A stretch of 64,000 bases of DNA, taken from Hwanghaeella sp965227365. GTDB taxonomy: Bacteria; Pseudomonadota; Alphaproteobacteria; UBA8366; Aestuariispiraceae. Both the position numbers and the translations under genes were made by a program. Below, piece after piece: positions 18,267 to 26,723 of the stretch (the first letter of the stretch is position 1; each line of letters starts with the position of its first letter). The notes under the pieces were generated by a model, which saw only the letters and a list, made by a program, of their open reading frames with translations, ran no database searches and was not told where the DNA came from. The stretch covers positions 4,650,001 to 4,714,000 of the forward strand of contig NZ_OZ245754.1 of NCBI RefSeq assembly GCF_965227365.1, given 5' to 3'.

Positions 18267-18932
18267 ATGGAGTGGAGCTGGACTGTAGTAGAAGCTGTTC
18301 TACCCAAGCTTGCGCAGGGCCTGATCGTTACAATTCAAGCAACATTTGTCGGTGCTTTCCTAGCCTACGTCCTTGGCCTTTGTTTAGCGTTGTTGAAAAT
18401 GTCGAAGATCAAGGCCGTTGCGTGGAGTTCCTATTGGCTAGGAGAGTTCGTCCGCCGCACACCTCTATTGGTGCAACTGTATTTCTTGTTCTACGTTCTG
18501 CCAGACCTGGGTATTTTTCTGTCGCCATTCGTGGCTGGCGTGATTGGCCTTGGAGTTCACTTTTCCACCTATACATCCGAAGTTTATCGGGCCGGAATTG
18601 AGAATGTGCCAAAGGGACAATGGGAGGCATCGCGGGCGCTCAACTACAACGGCTATCAAACGATGCGCTATGTAATCCTCCCACAATCCATCCCGCCGAT
18701 GATCCCACCTTTGGCCAATTATCTGATCACCATGTTCAAGGAAACACCGCTGCTGTCGGCAATTACGGTGATTGAGCTGTTCAATGCCGCCAACATTTAT
18801 TCCAACAGTCATTACAAGTACCTTGAACCGATGACTTTGGTCGGCCTGTTTTTCCTGATTGTTTCCGTGCCGTCCGCCTATTTCGCGATGCGTTTGGAGA
18901 AACACTTCAAGCCGAAGAGTCTGCGCAGTTAG
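18267..18932 (+). CDS. EhuD-like amino-acid ABC transporter permease
   Basis: Second membrane subunit, 221 residues. It shows GLIVTIQATFVGAFLAYVLG, EFVRRTPLLVQLYFLFYVLP, the EAA loop WEASRALNYNGYQTMRYVILPQSIPPMIPP and about five hydrophobic helices. GGAGG upstream (in the end of the previous gene) serves as ribosome site, so the pair is translationally coupled. The following 211-bp gap (18933-19143) holds no gene or clear terminator, so the PLP enzyme downstream may share the transcript. Confidence 0.9.
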   Translation: MEWSWTVVEAVLPKLAQGLIVTIQATFVGAFLAYVLGLCLALLKMSKIKAVAWSSYWLGEFVRRTPLLVQLYFLFYVLPDLGIFLSPFVAGVIGLGVHFSTYTSEVYRAGIENVPKGQWEASRALNYNGYQTMRYVILPQSIPPMIPPLANYLITMFKETPLLSAITVIELFNAANIYSNSHYKYLEPMTLVGLFFLIVSVPSAYFAMRLEKHFKPKSLRS

Positions 18933-19143
18933 GCCGTGTGAGATTGTTTGTGCAATTTTGATCGCAAGACAGATTCTTCACATCTGAATTGGGCGCGAAC
19001 AGTAACGCTTTCTCATCTTGGTCGGCTATTTGAGCACAGAACATCACCCATCTTCTGTACGTTCCGATCTTGTTGTCGTTGCAAAGCCCTTGGCTGCGCT
19101 TCGTCTGAAGACTGTCGATCGCGTTCAAAATGGGGAGTACACT

Positions 19144-20616
19144 ATGAGCTTCGGTCTGGAGGCAGACGTCGTCGATCCCGACGTCTACGACAAGAACCTG
19201 CAGCTTCTACGTTCTGCCGGTGTGACGTTGCCGAAAATATCCGAACTCGCCGACCCTATGCGGTTACTTGGTCACCAGGCCGGCGCCGAAGCTTGGGTCG
19301 ACCCTGATGCTCCCGACCCCACAAACCTGTTTCGCGTTCATTGGCACAACAGCGCAAACAGGCGCGATTTAGCGACAGTTCCTGAGCATTTGGTCTTGGA
19401 CCCGGCACTCACCGGTGTCGATGCCACGATTGTCGTCGCGCTTGGCAATAGATTTCCAATGATCCGCGCGCACAAGGTTCTCGCCGCGTATGGGTGTCTG
19501 GTGCCGCGCCTGCTGTCGGGCAAGTTCGATGCGGCGCACCACCGCGCCATTTGGCCGTCGACTGGAAACTACTGTCGTGGCGGAATCGCGATCTCGCGGA
19601 TTCTCGGCTGTCGGGGCGTTGCTGTTCTCCCGGAGGGCATGAGCCGCGAGCGGTTCCAATGGCTGGACCACTGGGTGACAGACGACAGTGACATCGTTCG
19701 GACGCCGGGGACAGAAAGCAACGTCAAAGAGATTTTCGACACATGTCATGATCTGTCGCGTGACCCGAGGAATATCATCTTCAATCAGTTCTCTGAATTG
19801 GGGAATTACATAATACACCGGGCCGTGACCGGTCCGGCGCTTGAACGAATATTCAATCATCTCAATTCCAACGGCACTTTGCGCGCTCGTGCCTTCGTCG
19901 CAGCCTCGGGCTCAAGCGGCACACTGGCGGCCGGCGACCATCTCAAACATGTTCTCGGCACAGAGGTCGGCGTGATCGAAGCTTTGGAATGTCCAACGCT
20001 CCTGTACAACGGGTATGGGGAACACAACATTCAAGGGATTGGCGACAAGCATGTGCCGCTCATCCATAACGTCATGAATACGGATTTCGTTATTGGTGTC
20101 TCGGACGCCGCCAGCGATAGTCTGAACTTGCTTTTCAATACCACGGTCGGGCGTAGTTTCCTGGATCAGCGTACCGGGCTCAGCCAGGAAAAGACGACCG
20201 GACTAAACGATCTCGGACTGTCATCGATCGCGAACGTCCTTGGAGCGATAAAGTATGCCAAGTACAAAGGGCTTGGATCATCCGATGTGGTTCTCACAGT
20301 CGGAACTGACGGCGCCGAAATGTACGAGACCGAATTGTCACATGCCGCGGAACGGACACCAGGCGGACGGTTCGATGCTCTCGCCGCGGCGGAAAGTTTC
20401 GGCCGGTGGCTACTCGGTACCGATGCCGACCATGTAATGGAGCTCAACCATCGCTCGAGAGAACGGGTCTTCAACCTAGGTTACTACACATGGGTCGAAC
20501 AGCAGGGCGTGGCTCTGTCCGATTTCGATGCACGCCGCAATCAATCATTCTGGGATGGTTTGATGGACCTGGTTGAGGTCTGGGACACCATGATCGCGCG
20601 GTTTAACGCGGCGTGA
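19144..20616 (+). CDS. Large fold-type-II PLP-dependent enzyme, unknown substrate
   Basis: 490 residues from ATG 19144 (GGGGAG just upstream). It belongs to the tryptophan-synthase-beta/cysteine-synthase fold. PSTGNYCRGG (S139-N142) matches the SSGNTG carboxylate loop, and SGSSGTLAAGDHLK resembles the phosphate-binding GTGGT loop. The likely Schiff-base lysine is K111 (IRAHKVLAAYG), exactly 28 residues before S139, the spacing of K41 and S69 in CysK as I recall it. It is longer than serine/threonine dehydratases or EutB (about 330), so it is not one of the known ectoine enzymes. Its place behind an Ehu-like importer suggests elimination or cleavage of the imported amino acid. Reaction unknown. 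Confidence 0.75.
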   Translation: MSFGLEADVVDPDVYDKNLQLLRSAGVTLPKISELADPMRLLGHQAGAEAWVDPDAPDPTNLFRVHWHNSANRRDLATVPEHLVLDPALTGVDATIVVALGNRFPMIRAHKVLAAYGCLVPRLLSGKFDAAHHRAIWPSTGNYCRGGIAISRILGCRGVAVLPEGMSRERFQWLDHWVTDDSDIVRTPGTESNVKEIFDTCHDLSRDPRNIIFNQFSELGNYIIHRAVTGPALERIFNHLNSNGTLRARAFVAASGSSGTLAAGDHLKHVLGTEVGVIEALECPTLLYNGYGEHNIQGIGDKHVPLIHNVMNTDFVIGVSDAASDSLNLLFNTTVGRSFLDQRTGLSQEKTTGLNDLGLSSIANVLGAIKYAKYKGLGSSDVVLTVGTDGAEMYETELSHAAERTPGGRFDALAAAESFGRWLLGTDADHVMELNHRSRERVFNLGYYTWVEQQGVALSDFDARRNQSFWDGLMDLVEVWDTMIARFNAA

Positions 20617-20723
20617 ACGAAAAACAACGGCAAATGCCCGTTCCGAGCGTCGCCAGATAATCCGTGGACGGCCTGGCAAATCTGCGTGAAACATAGCGCC
20701 TGCGGGGCGTCCATAGGCTCGGC

Positions 20724-21269
20724 TCACACTTTCAAGTGTTCCGGTGCGCGATAACGGGCGAGCGCGTCCTGCAGGGTCTTGGCGACTTCAAGCCGTTCGC
20801 CCGGCGTCAGGAAGGAGCCCAGCACCAACCCCTTCCCGCGGGAGGCAACGACCAGCTGGCTGTGATGTTCCGGCGGATCGTCCATCATGACCTGCAGCCA
20901 GGTCGGCTCCAGCAATACGCGGGAGCTTTTGCCGTTCGGCTTCACGCGGGTGATTTCCAGCCCCTGATCGGTCAGGCGGATATGTTCCATGCGCCGTGCG
21001 TCGCGGAAATTGATCTTGAACGCAAAATAAAGCAGAAGAATTTCAAGACCTGCGAAACCGGCGACGGGCCAGGCCCCCGCCAGGAAGAAGGAAAACCCGA
21101 CCGCCGACCCGCAAATCGCCACCGCCGCCATGACAAGCGCGAAACCCTTGGGACTCAGGGATCGGTGAGGGTGCAGCGAGGCATCCATGTAGATCCGGGC
21201 TTCCTCATCGGACACGGGTGCCGTTTCTTTCGGCGCATCCGTCGGCTGGTCGTGTGGCGGTATAGTCAT
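20724..21269 (-). CDS. DUF2244 membrane protein
   Basis: 181 residues. An N-terminal soluble stretch (about 1-40) with YMDASLHPHRSLSPKGFALVM leads to two adjacent membrane helices (about 41-60 and 65-85). The soluble C-terminal region contains RLTDQGLEITRVKPNGKSSR and ends in LTPGERLEVAKTLQDALARYR. This is the DUF2244 pattern, common in alphaproteobacteria, often near nth. Function unknown. It is divergent from nth over 95 bp. Confidence 0.8.
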   Translation of the reverse strand: MTIPPHDQPTDAPKETAPVSDEEARIYMDASLHPHRSLSPKGFALVMAAVAICGSAVGFSFFLAGAWPVAGFAGLEILLLYFAFKINFRDARRMEHIRLTDQGLEITRVKPNGKSSRVLLEPTWLQVMMDDPPEHHSQLVVASRGKGLVLGSFLTPGERLEVAKTLQDALARYRAPEHLKV

Positions 21270-21364
21270 ACGCAGAGGGTCTTTATTTAGGGAGCTTCCA
21301 TGCTATACGAGAAGGTCAGGGGTCCAAACATCATTCGTATCAATCCGCCGCGTCGGTCTTCCAA

Positions 21365-22012
21365 ATGCCACTTATGAAAAAAGCCGCAATCGAGGAGTTT
21401 TTTGCACGCCTCGAAAAAGCCATGCCGGAGCCGAAAGGGGAGTTGAACTACGTCAATCCCTATACCTTGCTCGTGGCCGTGGCCCTGTCGGCGCAGGCAA
21501 CCGATGTTTCCGTAAATAAGGCAACGGAACCGCTGTTCAAGAAGGTCACAACGCCGCAGCAGATGCTGGACTTCGGGGAAGCGCGGCTGAAGGACGCGAT
21601 CAAGACCATCGGCCTGTTCAATTCAAAGGCCAAGAACGTCATTGCCGCGGCGAAAATCCTGATCGACGAATATGGCGGGGAAGTGCCGCCGATCCGAGAG
21701 GAATTGGAGAAATTGCCAGGCGTCGGCCGCAAGACGGCGAATGTCGTGCTGAACATGGCATTCGGACAGCCGACCATGGCCGTCGACACGCATATCTTCC
21801 GGGTGGGGAACCGGACCGGACTGGCGCCCGGCAAAACGCCGCTGGAAGTGGAGATGAAGCTGGAAAAGCGTGTGCCGCCGAAATACCGGCTGCATGCGCA
21901 TCACTGGCTGATCCTGCACGGCCGCTATGTCTGCAAGGCCCGCAAGCCTGATTGTCCGGCCTGCATCGTGGCCGATCTGTGTACTTTCAAGGCGAAGACC
22001 ATTCCGGCCTGA
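21365..22012 (+). CDS. nth: Endonuclease III (DNA glycosylase/AP lyase)
   Basis: Removes oxidised pyrimidines and cuts AP sites in base-excision repair. It has 215 residues. Helix-hairpin-helix LPGVGRKTANVV carries catalytic K123, D141 is in VDTHIFRV, and the terminal 4Fe-4S loop is complete with C190, C197, C200 and C206 (C-x6-C-x2-C-x5-C). A second in-frame ATG at 21374 (MKKAAIEEFF) is an equally plausible start, since neither has a strong ribosome site. Confidence 0.96.
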   Translation: MPLMKKAAIEEFFARLEKAMPEPKGELNYVNPYTLLVAVALSAQATDVSVNKATEPLFKKVTTPQQMLDFGEARLKDAIKTIGLFNSKAKNVIAAAKILIDEYGGEVPPIREELEKLPGVGRKTANVVLNMAFGQPTMAVDTHIFRVGNRTGLAPGKTPLEVEMKLEKRVPPKYRLHAHHWLILHGRYVCKARKPDCPACIVADLCTFKAKTIPA

Positions 22013-22049
22013 CGGTCCAGCCTGTTTTTTTGAGTGGGGAGCGTTTCGT

Positions 22050-22493
22050 ATGCAGTACCAGTCCGATGACCCGGTCGCGGAATTCAACCAGCGTGCGGAG
22101 GGCCGCCTGCCGGGCCTGCTGGGAATCGAAATGATCGAGTTCACGGGGGACCGCTACGAGAGCCGCATGATGATCCAACCGCATCACCATGCGCCGAACG
22201 GCTTCCTGCACGCGGCCAGCATCGTCGCCCTGGCCGATACGACCTGCGGCTTCGCCGCACGGACCCGGCTGCCCGAGGGATCGAGCGGCTTCACCACCGT
22301 CGAGCTGAAAAGCAATCACATGGGAACCCTGCTGGAAGGGGAGCTGCGCTGCACCACGACCGCGGTCCATATCGGGCGGTCGACCCAGGTTTGGGACGCG
22401 CGGGTCTTCGATCCGGCCAAGGACCGGACGATCGCTGTTTTCCGCTGCACGCAGATGGTCTTGTGGCCGAAAGAGGGGGCGAAAGGGCCGTGA
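22050..22493 (+). CDS. PaaI-type hotdog thioesterase
   Basis: 147 residues. The hotdog-fold core has the pattern HHHAPNGFLHAASIVALADTTCGFAA, in which PNGFLH takes the place of the usual HGG helix cap, followed by VELKSNHMGTLLEGELRC and GRSTQVWDARVFD. Family members hydrolyse acyl-CoA thioesters; the substrate here is unknown. The ATG at 22050 follows GTGGGGAGCG. Its stop overlaps the next gene's GTG (GTGA), so the two are translationally coupled, and an acyl-CoA-related role for the pair is possible. Confidence 0.82.
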   Translation: MQYQSDDPVAEFNQRAEGRLPGLLGIEMIEFTGDRYESRMMIQPHHHAPNGFLHAASIVALADTTCGFAARTRLPEGSSGFTTVELKSNHMGTLLEGELRCTTTAVHIGRSTQVWDARVFDPAKDRTIAVFRCTQMVLWPKEGAKGP

Positions 22494-23308
22494 GCCAGCC
22501 AGAGAACCTTCCCTTCTTCCGTCAGCACGGCCTCTATACCGACCCGCTCGGCCGGCGGGGCATGATTTCCGGGCTGGGCCGGGATACGCAGCATCTGTGC
22601 GGCCTGGTGCAGAATGTGCTGATCCACGATGCGTTCGGGAAGGTCCTGTACGACAATCCGCCAAAGAATATGGATACGGCCTCACGCGAGACCCTGCCGG
22701 TCGCGGACCGGCTGGCGCAATTGGCGGCGCGCAACGAGGGTGATCGCCTGCCAAGCCTCGCAACCGAGAAGCGCCTTGTCGGGACCTGCCGCGACTATGC
22801 CTTGATGCTCTGCGCCCTGCTGCGGGAAAACGGCGTTCCCGCGCGGTTGCGCTGCGGTTTCGCGAATTACCTCGGCGGGGACAGTTATGAAGACCATTGG
22901 CTCGTCGAATACTGGATGGAAGACGAAAACCGCTGGGCCAAGGCGGACGCGCAATTGGACGAGGCGCATTGCCGGCATCTGAAAATCGATTTCGACATCA
23001 CCGATGTGCCCGAATACCGGTTCATCGTCGGTCGCCGGGCCTGGGAACTGGCCCAGACGGATGCGATGAATTCCGATTGGTTCGGCCATGGAGAGGACCG
23101 GGGAATGTGGTTCATCCGGGTGAACCTTGCCCGCGACCTGATGGCGCTTTGCAAGCATGAAGTCTCGCCCTGGGACGATTGGCGCAAGATGTCGGCGGGC
23201 GAGCGTGTTCTCGACGAGAGTTCACTGGCCGAGGCGGCCTGGATGGACGACAAGATCAGGACCATCGAGACCGGCGTTCTGGAAGCCCGCGCCGGCCTCT
23301 CACCGTAA
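22490..23308 (+). CDS. Transglutaminase-like cysteine-protease-fold protein
   Basis: 272 residues, GTG start overlapping the upstream stop by 4 nt. The transglutaminase-core motifs are visible: GTCRDYALMLCALLRENGVPARLRCGF (catalytic Cys), then DHWLVEYW (His) and KADAQLD (Asp). No signal peptide, so cytoplasmic. Such bacterial proteins include peptidases and amide-bond-forming enzymes; the specific reaction is not known. Coupling to a thioesterase is the main clue from context. Confidence 0.75.
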   Translation: MSQPENLPFFRQHGLYTDPLGRRGMISGLGRDTQHLCGLVQNVLIHDAFGKVLYDNPPKNMDTASRETLPVADRLAQLAARNEGDRLPSLATEKRLVGTCRDYALMLCALLRENGVPARLRCGFANYLGGDSYEDHWLVEYWMEDENRWAKADAQLDEAHCRHLKIDFDITDVPEYRFIVGRRAWELAQTDAMNSDWFGHGEDRGMWFIRVNLARDLMALCKHEVSPWDDWRKMSAGERVLDESSLAEAAWMDDKIRTIETGVLEARAGLSP

Positions 23309-23326
23309 CGCCGGACGTTCCCGCGC

Positions 23327-23857
23327 CTAGCCGTCCGCCGCGATGATGCGGGCGCGGATCATTCGGGCCAGACAGGCCCGCCGTTCATCCGGCGCCTCGC
23401 CGCGCAGTTCCACATGTTTCACCGCCAGGGCGCCGCCCTCCGCCGGATACAGGAACAGGTCCAGGGTGCAGTCGTCCCCGCGGAACTGCCAGACTTCCGC
23501 CGCGCCGTCCCGCCGGATCAAGGCCGGGTCGCCGAGGACATCGCGCAGGTCGCTGTCGCCGACATTCATGAATTGGGCAGGATCATCGTTGACCGGGATT
23601 TCCGGCGCCGTCGGTTCGGCCGGTTCCGGTACCAGCCTAGCGGATTGCCTGGGAGCTTGGTTGGCGGACGGTTCAGGAGCCGGCTGTGGCGCTGCCGATG
23701 CAGGTTTTGCTGCCTTTTCCGGCGTTGACGGTGTGACCTGGCCCGAGTTCTGCGCCTGCGGCCAACCGGGTTCTGCATTGCCCGGCGCAGGTTTCTGCGC
23801 AGGGCCGCCGCAAGCGGCCAGCACCAATAGCAGGGAACAGGCGACAAAACGCTTCAT
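23327..23857 (-). CDS. Lipoprotein of unknown function
   Basis: 176 residues. The signal peptide ends in the lipobox LVLAAC (Cys16). It is followed by about 80 residues of Pro/Ala/Glu-rich linker, typical of cell-wall-spanning lipoproteins. The C-terminal 85 residues form a compact domain (DLRDVLGDPALIRRDGAAEVWQFRGDDCTLDLFLYP) that recalls SmpA/OmlA-like small envelope domains. The next minus-strand gene upstream starts 770 bp away at 24627 and encodes a membrane protein, so both may affect the envelope. Confidence 0.7.
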   Translation of the reverse strand: MKRFVACSLLLVLAACGGPAQKPAPGNAEPGWPQAQNSGQVTPSTPEKAAKPASAAPQPAPEPSANQAPRQSARLVPEPAEPTAPEIPVNDDPAQFMNVGDSDLRDVLGDPALIRRDGAAEVWQFRGDDCTLDLFLYPAEGGALAVKHVELRGEAPDERRACLARMIRARIIAADG

Positions 23858-23868
23858 TGGCGGAAAAC

Positions 23869-24627
23869 CTAGCGTTGGGCGGGAACGGCGGCGGCCTTCT
23901 GGCGCATGCTTTCGAAGATATGAACCATGGCCGCGGCGGCGAGCACCGGTATCAACAGGTTCAGGAGCGGCACGGTCATGCAGAACACGATGATCGCACC
24001 CGCGATCACCACGCGACCCCCGAAGCGTTTGCGCAGCACGATCGCTTCTTCCGGTGTCATCCGGCGGATGGCCACCATTTCATAGAATTCCCGACCGACC
24101 AGATACCCGTTCAGGACGTAGTAGAAGACCAGATTCAACGGCGGCAGGAAGAGCAGGATGGCATAGATCGGCAGGGCCAGGATATTCACGCCGATGACAA
24201 TCGCGAGGAATTTGAGCGACTGGCCGATCAGTTCGGCAATCGGCTGCGCCCGCGGCTCCCCCCGACCGGGATAGTGCTTGTCCTCAACCGCACCGATGAT
24301 CTGATCCAGGAACAGGCTGACGATCGTGGTGGTTACCGCCGGGAACAGCAGGAACATGACGGTCAGCATCACCGCCCCGAACGCGACATCGCCCAGGAAG
24401 ACGAACCATTCGCCCAGCCATTCCAGCACGGTCGCCATCCAATCGAAGATCCAGCCGATCAGCGGAAGATCCGTCCAGGGCACAAAGCCGACGGCCCAGG
24501 AGGCCAGGAACCACAGGGCGATGAAGACGACGAGCGCGCCAAAGACGCCGACGGCCATCACGTTGCGGAAGGCTGGATCGCCGATCTGTCCCAAGGCGAG
24601 CGAGATCGCTCTGATAACGGAGGTCAT
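23869..24627 (-). CDS. EI24/CysZ-like integral membrane protein
   Basis: 252 residues with about six hydrophobic stretches (roughly 25-45, 70-105, 140-165, 205-235). The pattern FPAVTTTIVSLFLDQIIGAVEDKHYP and the late LNGYLVGREFYEMVAIRRMTPEEA (with REF and RRM) is typical of the EI24 domain family, which includes the sulfate transporter CysZ. No cys genes are adjacent, so sulfate transport is only a family guess. It lies 11 bp upstream of the lipoprotein on the same strand. Confidence 0.78.
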   Translation of the reverse strand: MTSVIRAISLALGQIGDPAFRNVMAVGVFGALVVFIALWFLASWAVGFVPWTDLPLIGWIFDWMATVLEWLGEWFVFLGDVAFGAVMLTVMFLLFPAVTTTIVSLFLDQIIGAVEDKHYPGRGEPRAQPIAELIGQSLKFLAIVIGVNILALPIYAILLFLPPLNLVFYYVLNGYLVGREFYEMVAIRRMTPEEAIVLRKRFGGRVVIAGAIIVFCMTVPLLNLLIPVLAAAAMVHIFESMRQKAAAVPAQR

Positions 24628-24720
24628 GCGGAAAGTTCTCTGCGTGGTTTCAGCGGTATGTAGCGACGATGCGCCGATGCCTCAAGGCCGATGCCGAATT
24701 TCAATCCCCGGCGGGTCGGG

Positions 24721-26496
24721 TCAACCGCCGTCATAATCCGGCAAATGACGGATGGTATAGGCGGCGACCGGTTCTTCCCGTCCCCTGACCACGAAAGTGC
24801 CGACATGCTCGTAAGGGAAGTCGGGGGCGAGAACCCGGGTCGACTCGGCGACCAGTAACTCCGTCTCCGTTTCCTTGTTCATCGCTTCCAGTCGCGCCGC
24901 CAGATTCACGGAATCCCCGTGAACCGTATAGCTCAAACGCTGGGCCGCGCCGACCGCGCCCGCGACCAGCGGGCCGGTATTCACGCCGATGCGGCAAGCC
25001 AGGTGCTGGCCGCCGAAGGTCTTGGCCTTGATATCCTTGAGGATGCGGATCGCGGCACGAACCGCATGGACGGCATGGTCGGGATCTTCCACAGGGGTGT
25101 TGAACACCGCCAGGACCGCATCGCCCTGGAACTGGGTGACGACGCCGTTTTCCTGCTCGATGATCTGCACGACATCCGAAAAGAATTCGTTCATCGTCGT
25201 GACCACACCGGCGGGATCGAGTCGTTCCGACATGGTGGAAAAGCCGGCGAGATCCAGGAACAGGACCGTGGCATTGGCGGATTGCGGCTTGCCGGCGGTT
25301 TCGTCCCGCAACAACAGTTGGGCGACGCTTTCCGGTACGTATTTGCCAAACAGGTTTCGGATTCGCTCCCGCTCCTTCAAGCCATCGACCATGGCATTGA
25401 AGGCCTTGGCCGCCTCGTCGAGTTCGATTGCGCTGCTGGGCGGCAGGCGGGGCACATCGGCGAAATCCTGTTGGTGCACCGCATGCGCCGCGGCCGCCAG
25501 ATTCTCGATCGGGCGCGCCACCCGACGTCCCATCAGGATCGCGACCACAACGGACAGGACGACCACGGCCAGCCCGACCGCCATGGTGCCGAGCAGACGC
25601 TTGATTTCGGGGGCGCCGGAAGCCTGATCGAAATGGATGCCGATCGTCACCGTGCCGCCTGTTTTTCGGGTATTGTCCTCTTTCAGCACGAAACCGCGGC
25701 GGCCATGATCCGTTGTTTCGAGAAAGAAGGATTCCGCTCCTTCGATCGGCTTGATCAATTCCATCGCGTCGCGCGGCGCGGTGAAAAGCTGCGCCAGATA
25801 GGGATCGCCGAAATCATCGATGGTGGGTCGGGATCCCGGCGCGGACATCACCAGCAACGGATGCGCCACCACGACATTGTGGTTGAACAGCAGAAACCGC
25901 GTCAGTTCCGTGCCCCGGAAGACCGCGTTGCTGCTGAGCCGCTGCGACAGGGGTTCCAGATTGGCCCGGATCCCGATGGCGGCGACCTGACGGCCCGCCT
26001 TGTCCCGGGCGGACGTGATGAAGGCGCCGCGATGGCTTCCATCCAGCGGGGAGGGCCGCAGGACCCATTCGCCTTCGGGTCCCACCCATCCGTCACCGAC
26101 GCGCCATTCGGGCGGCCAATAGACCGCCTGGATGGTTTCCGTTGCGCGGTCGAAATAATACCCGTTCCCGTCCGGGAATTGGATAGTGGCCGCTTCGCCT
26201 TGGGGCAGGGAGGACAGCGCGCCGGCCAGGACATATTTCAGGCTTTCGGGGTCCTGAACGCCCATCCTTCCTTCGCTGACCTCATAGGCCAGCCATTTGC
26301 CGAGATCTTCGAGCGGATTGAAATAGACCGCCGAGGCGACCGCCGCTTCATTGATCTGTTCGCGCAGCAGGGCCGTCAGGGAATTGCGGGTATTGTCGAA
26401 GGCGCTGGCCAGGGCGATCAGAAACATCCCGCCCGCCGATAGCAGGACAAGGCCGCCAAAAACCAGAACCAGGATAGTTGTTACCCGCACCCGCAT
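24721..26496 (-). CDS. Membrane-bound class III adenylate cyclase with sensor and HAMP
   Basis: 591 residues. TM1 about 7-30; extracytoplasmic sensor about 31-300 of Cache type; TM2 301-323; HAMP about 324-378; cyclase domain about 405-580. Metal ligands are D415 in FLDLAGFS and D459 in QGDAVLAVF. The substrate and transition-state region RLSYTVHGDSVNLAARLEAM contains the Asp expected for ATP and the Asn/Arg pair. It should make cAMP in response to an external ligand. No partner gene is adjacent, and 218 bp of non-coding DNA lies upstream. Confidence 0.9.
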   Translation of the reverse strand: MRVRVTTILVLVFGGLVLLSAGGMFLIALASAFDNTRNSLTALLREQINEAAVASAVYFNPLEDLGKWLAYEVSEGRMGVQDPESLKYVLAGALSSLPQGEAATIQFPDGNGYYFDRATETIQAVYWPPEWRVGDGWVGPEGEWVLRPSPLDGSHRGAFITSARDKAGRQVAAIGIRANLEPLSQRLSSNAVFRGTELTRFLLFNHNVVVAHPLLVMSAPGSRPTIDDFGDPYLAQLFTAPRDAMELIKPIEGAESFFLETTDHGRRGFVLKEDNTRKTGGTVTIGIHFDQASGAPEIKRLLGTMAVGLAVVVLSVVVAILMGRRVARPIENLAAAAHAVHQQDFADVPRLPPSSAIELDEAAKAFNAMVDGLKERERIRNLFGKYVPESVAQLLLRDETAGKPQSANATVLFLDLAGFSTMSERLDPAGVVTTMNEFFSDVVQIIEQENGVVTQFQGDAVLAVFNTPVEDPDHAVHAVRAAIRILKDIKAKTFGGQHLACRIGVNTGPLVAGAVGAAQRLSYTVHGDSVNLAARLEAMNKETETELLVAESTRVLAPDFPYEHVGTFVVRGREEPVAAYTIRHLPDYDGG

Positions 26497-26675
26497 GGCG
26501 GCAGTCTCTTTCTATTCGCTAAGGAGCGCAAACTACCCCTGGCCCTGACGCTGTCAATCGAACCGGCGGCGCCAAAACGAGTGCAACGAAATGAGGGTCC
26601 ATATCAGGGTTCAACTCGGATCAATATCAAGCCCCGGCCGGTTCGGTCCCGGGGGCAACGCCGGGGTCAACGACT

Positions 26676-26723
26676 GGTTCAACGCCCGGTTCATCCCCCG
26701 GTTCATCCCCCGATTCATCCTTT
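26676..26723. repeat. 12-bp tandem repeat at the 3' end of the AraC gene
   Basis: Four consecutive 12-bp units GGTTCAACGCCC, GGTTCATCCCCC, GGTTCATCCCCC and GATTCATCCTTT. The middle two are identical. The last unit includes the stop codon of the AraC-family gene, and the others lie downstream of it. A slippage-prone minisatellite that could vary between strains. Confidence 0.7.

Noticed and set aside
15006..20723. Integration signs (tRNA target, flanking direct repeats, integrase) around the Ehu-like block
   Set aside because: None was found at either edge. Transfer is inferred only from composition and context.
24919..26442. 507-codon frame opposite the adenylate cyclase
   Set aside because: Antisense shadow; the cyclase, HAMP and sensor domains are unambiguous on the minus strand.
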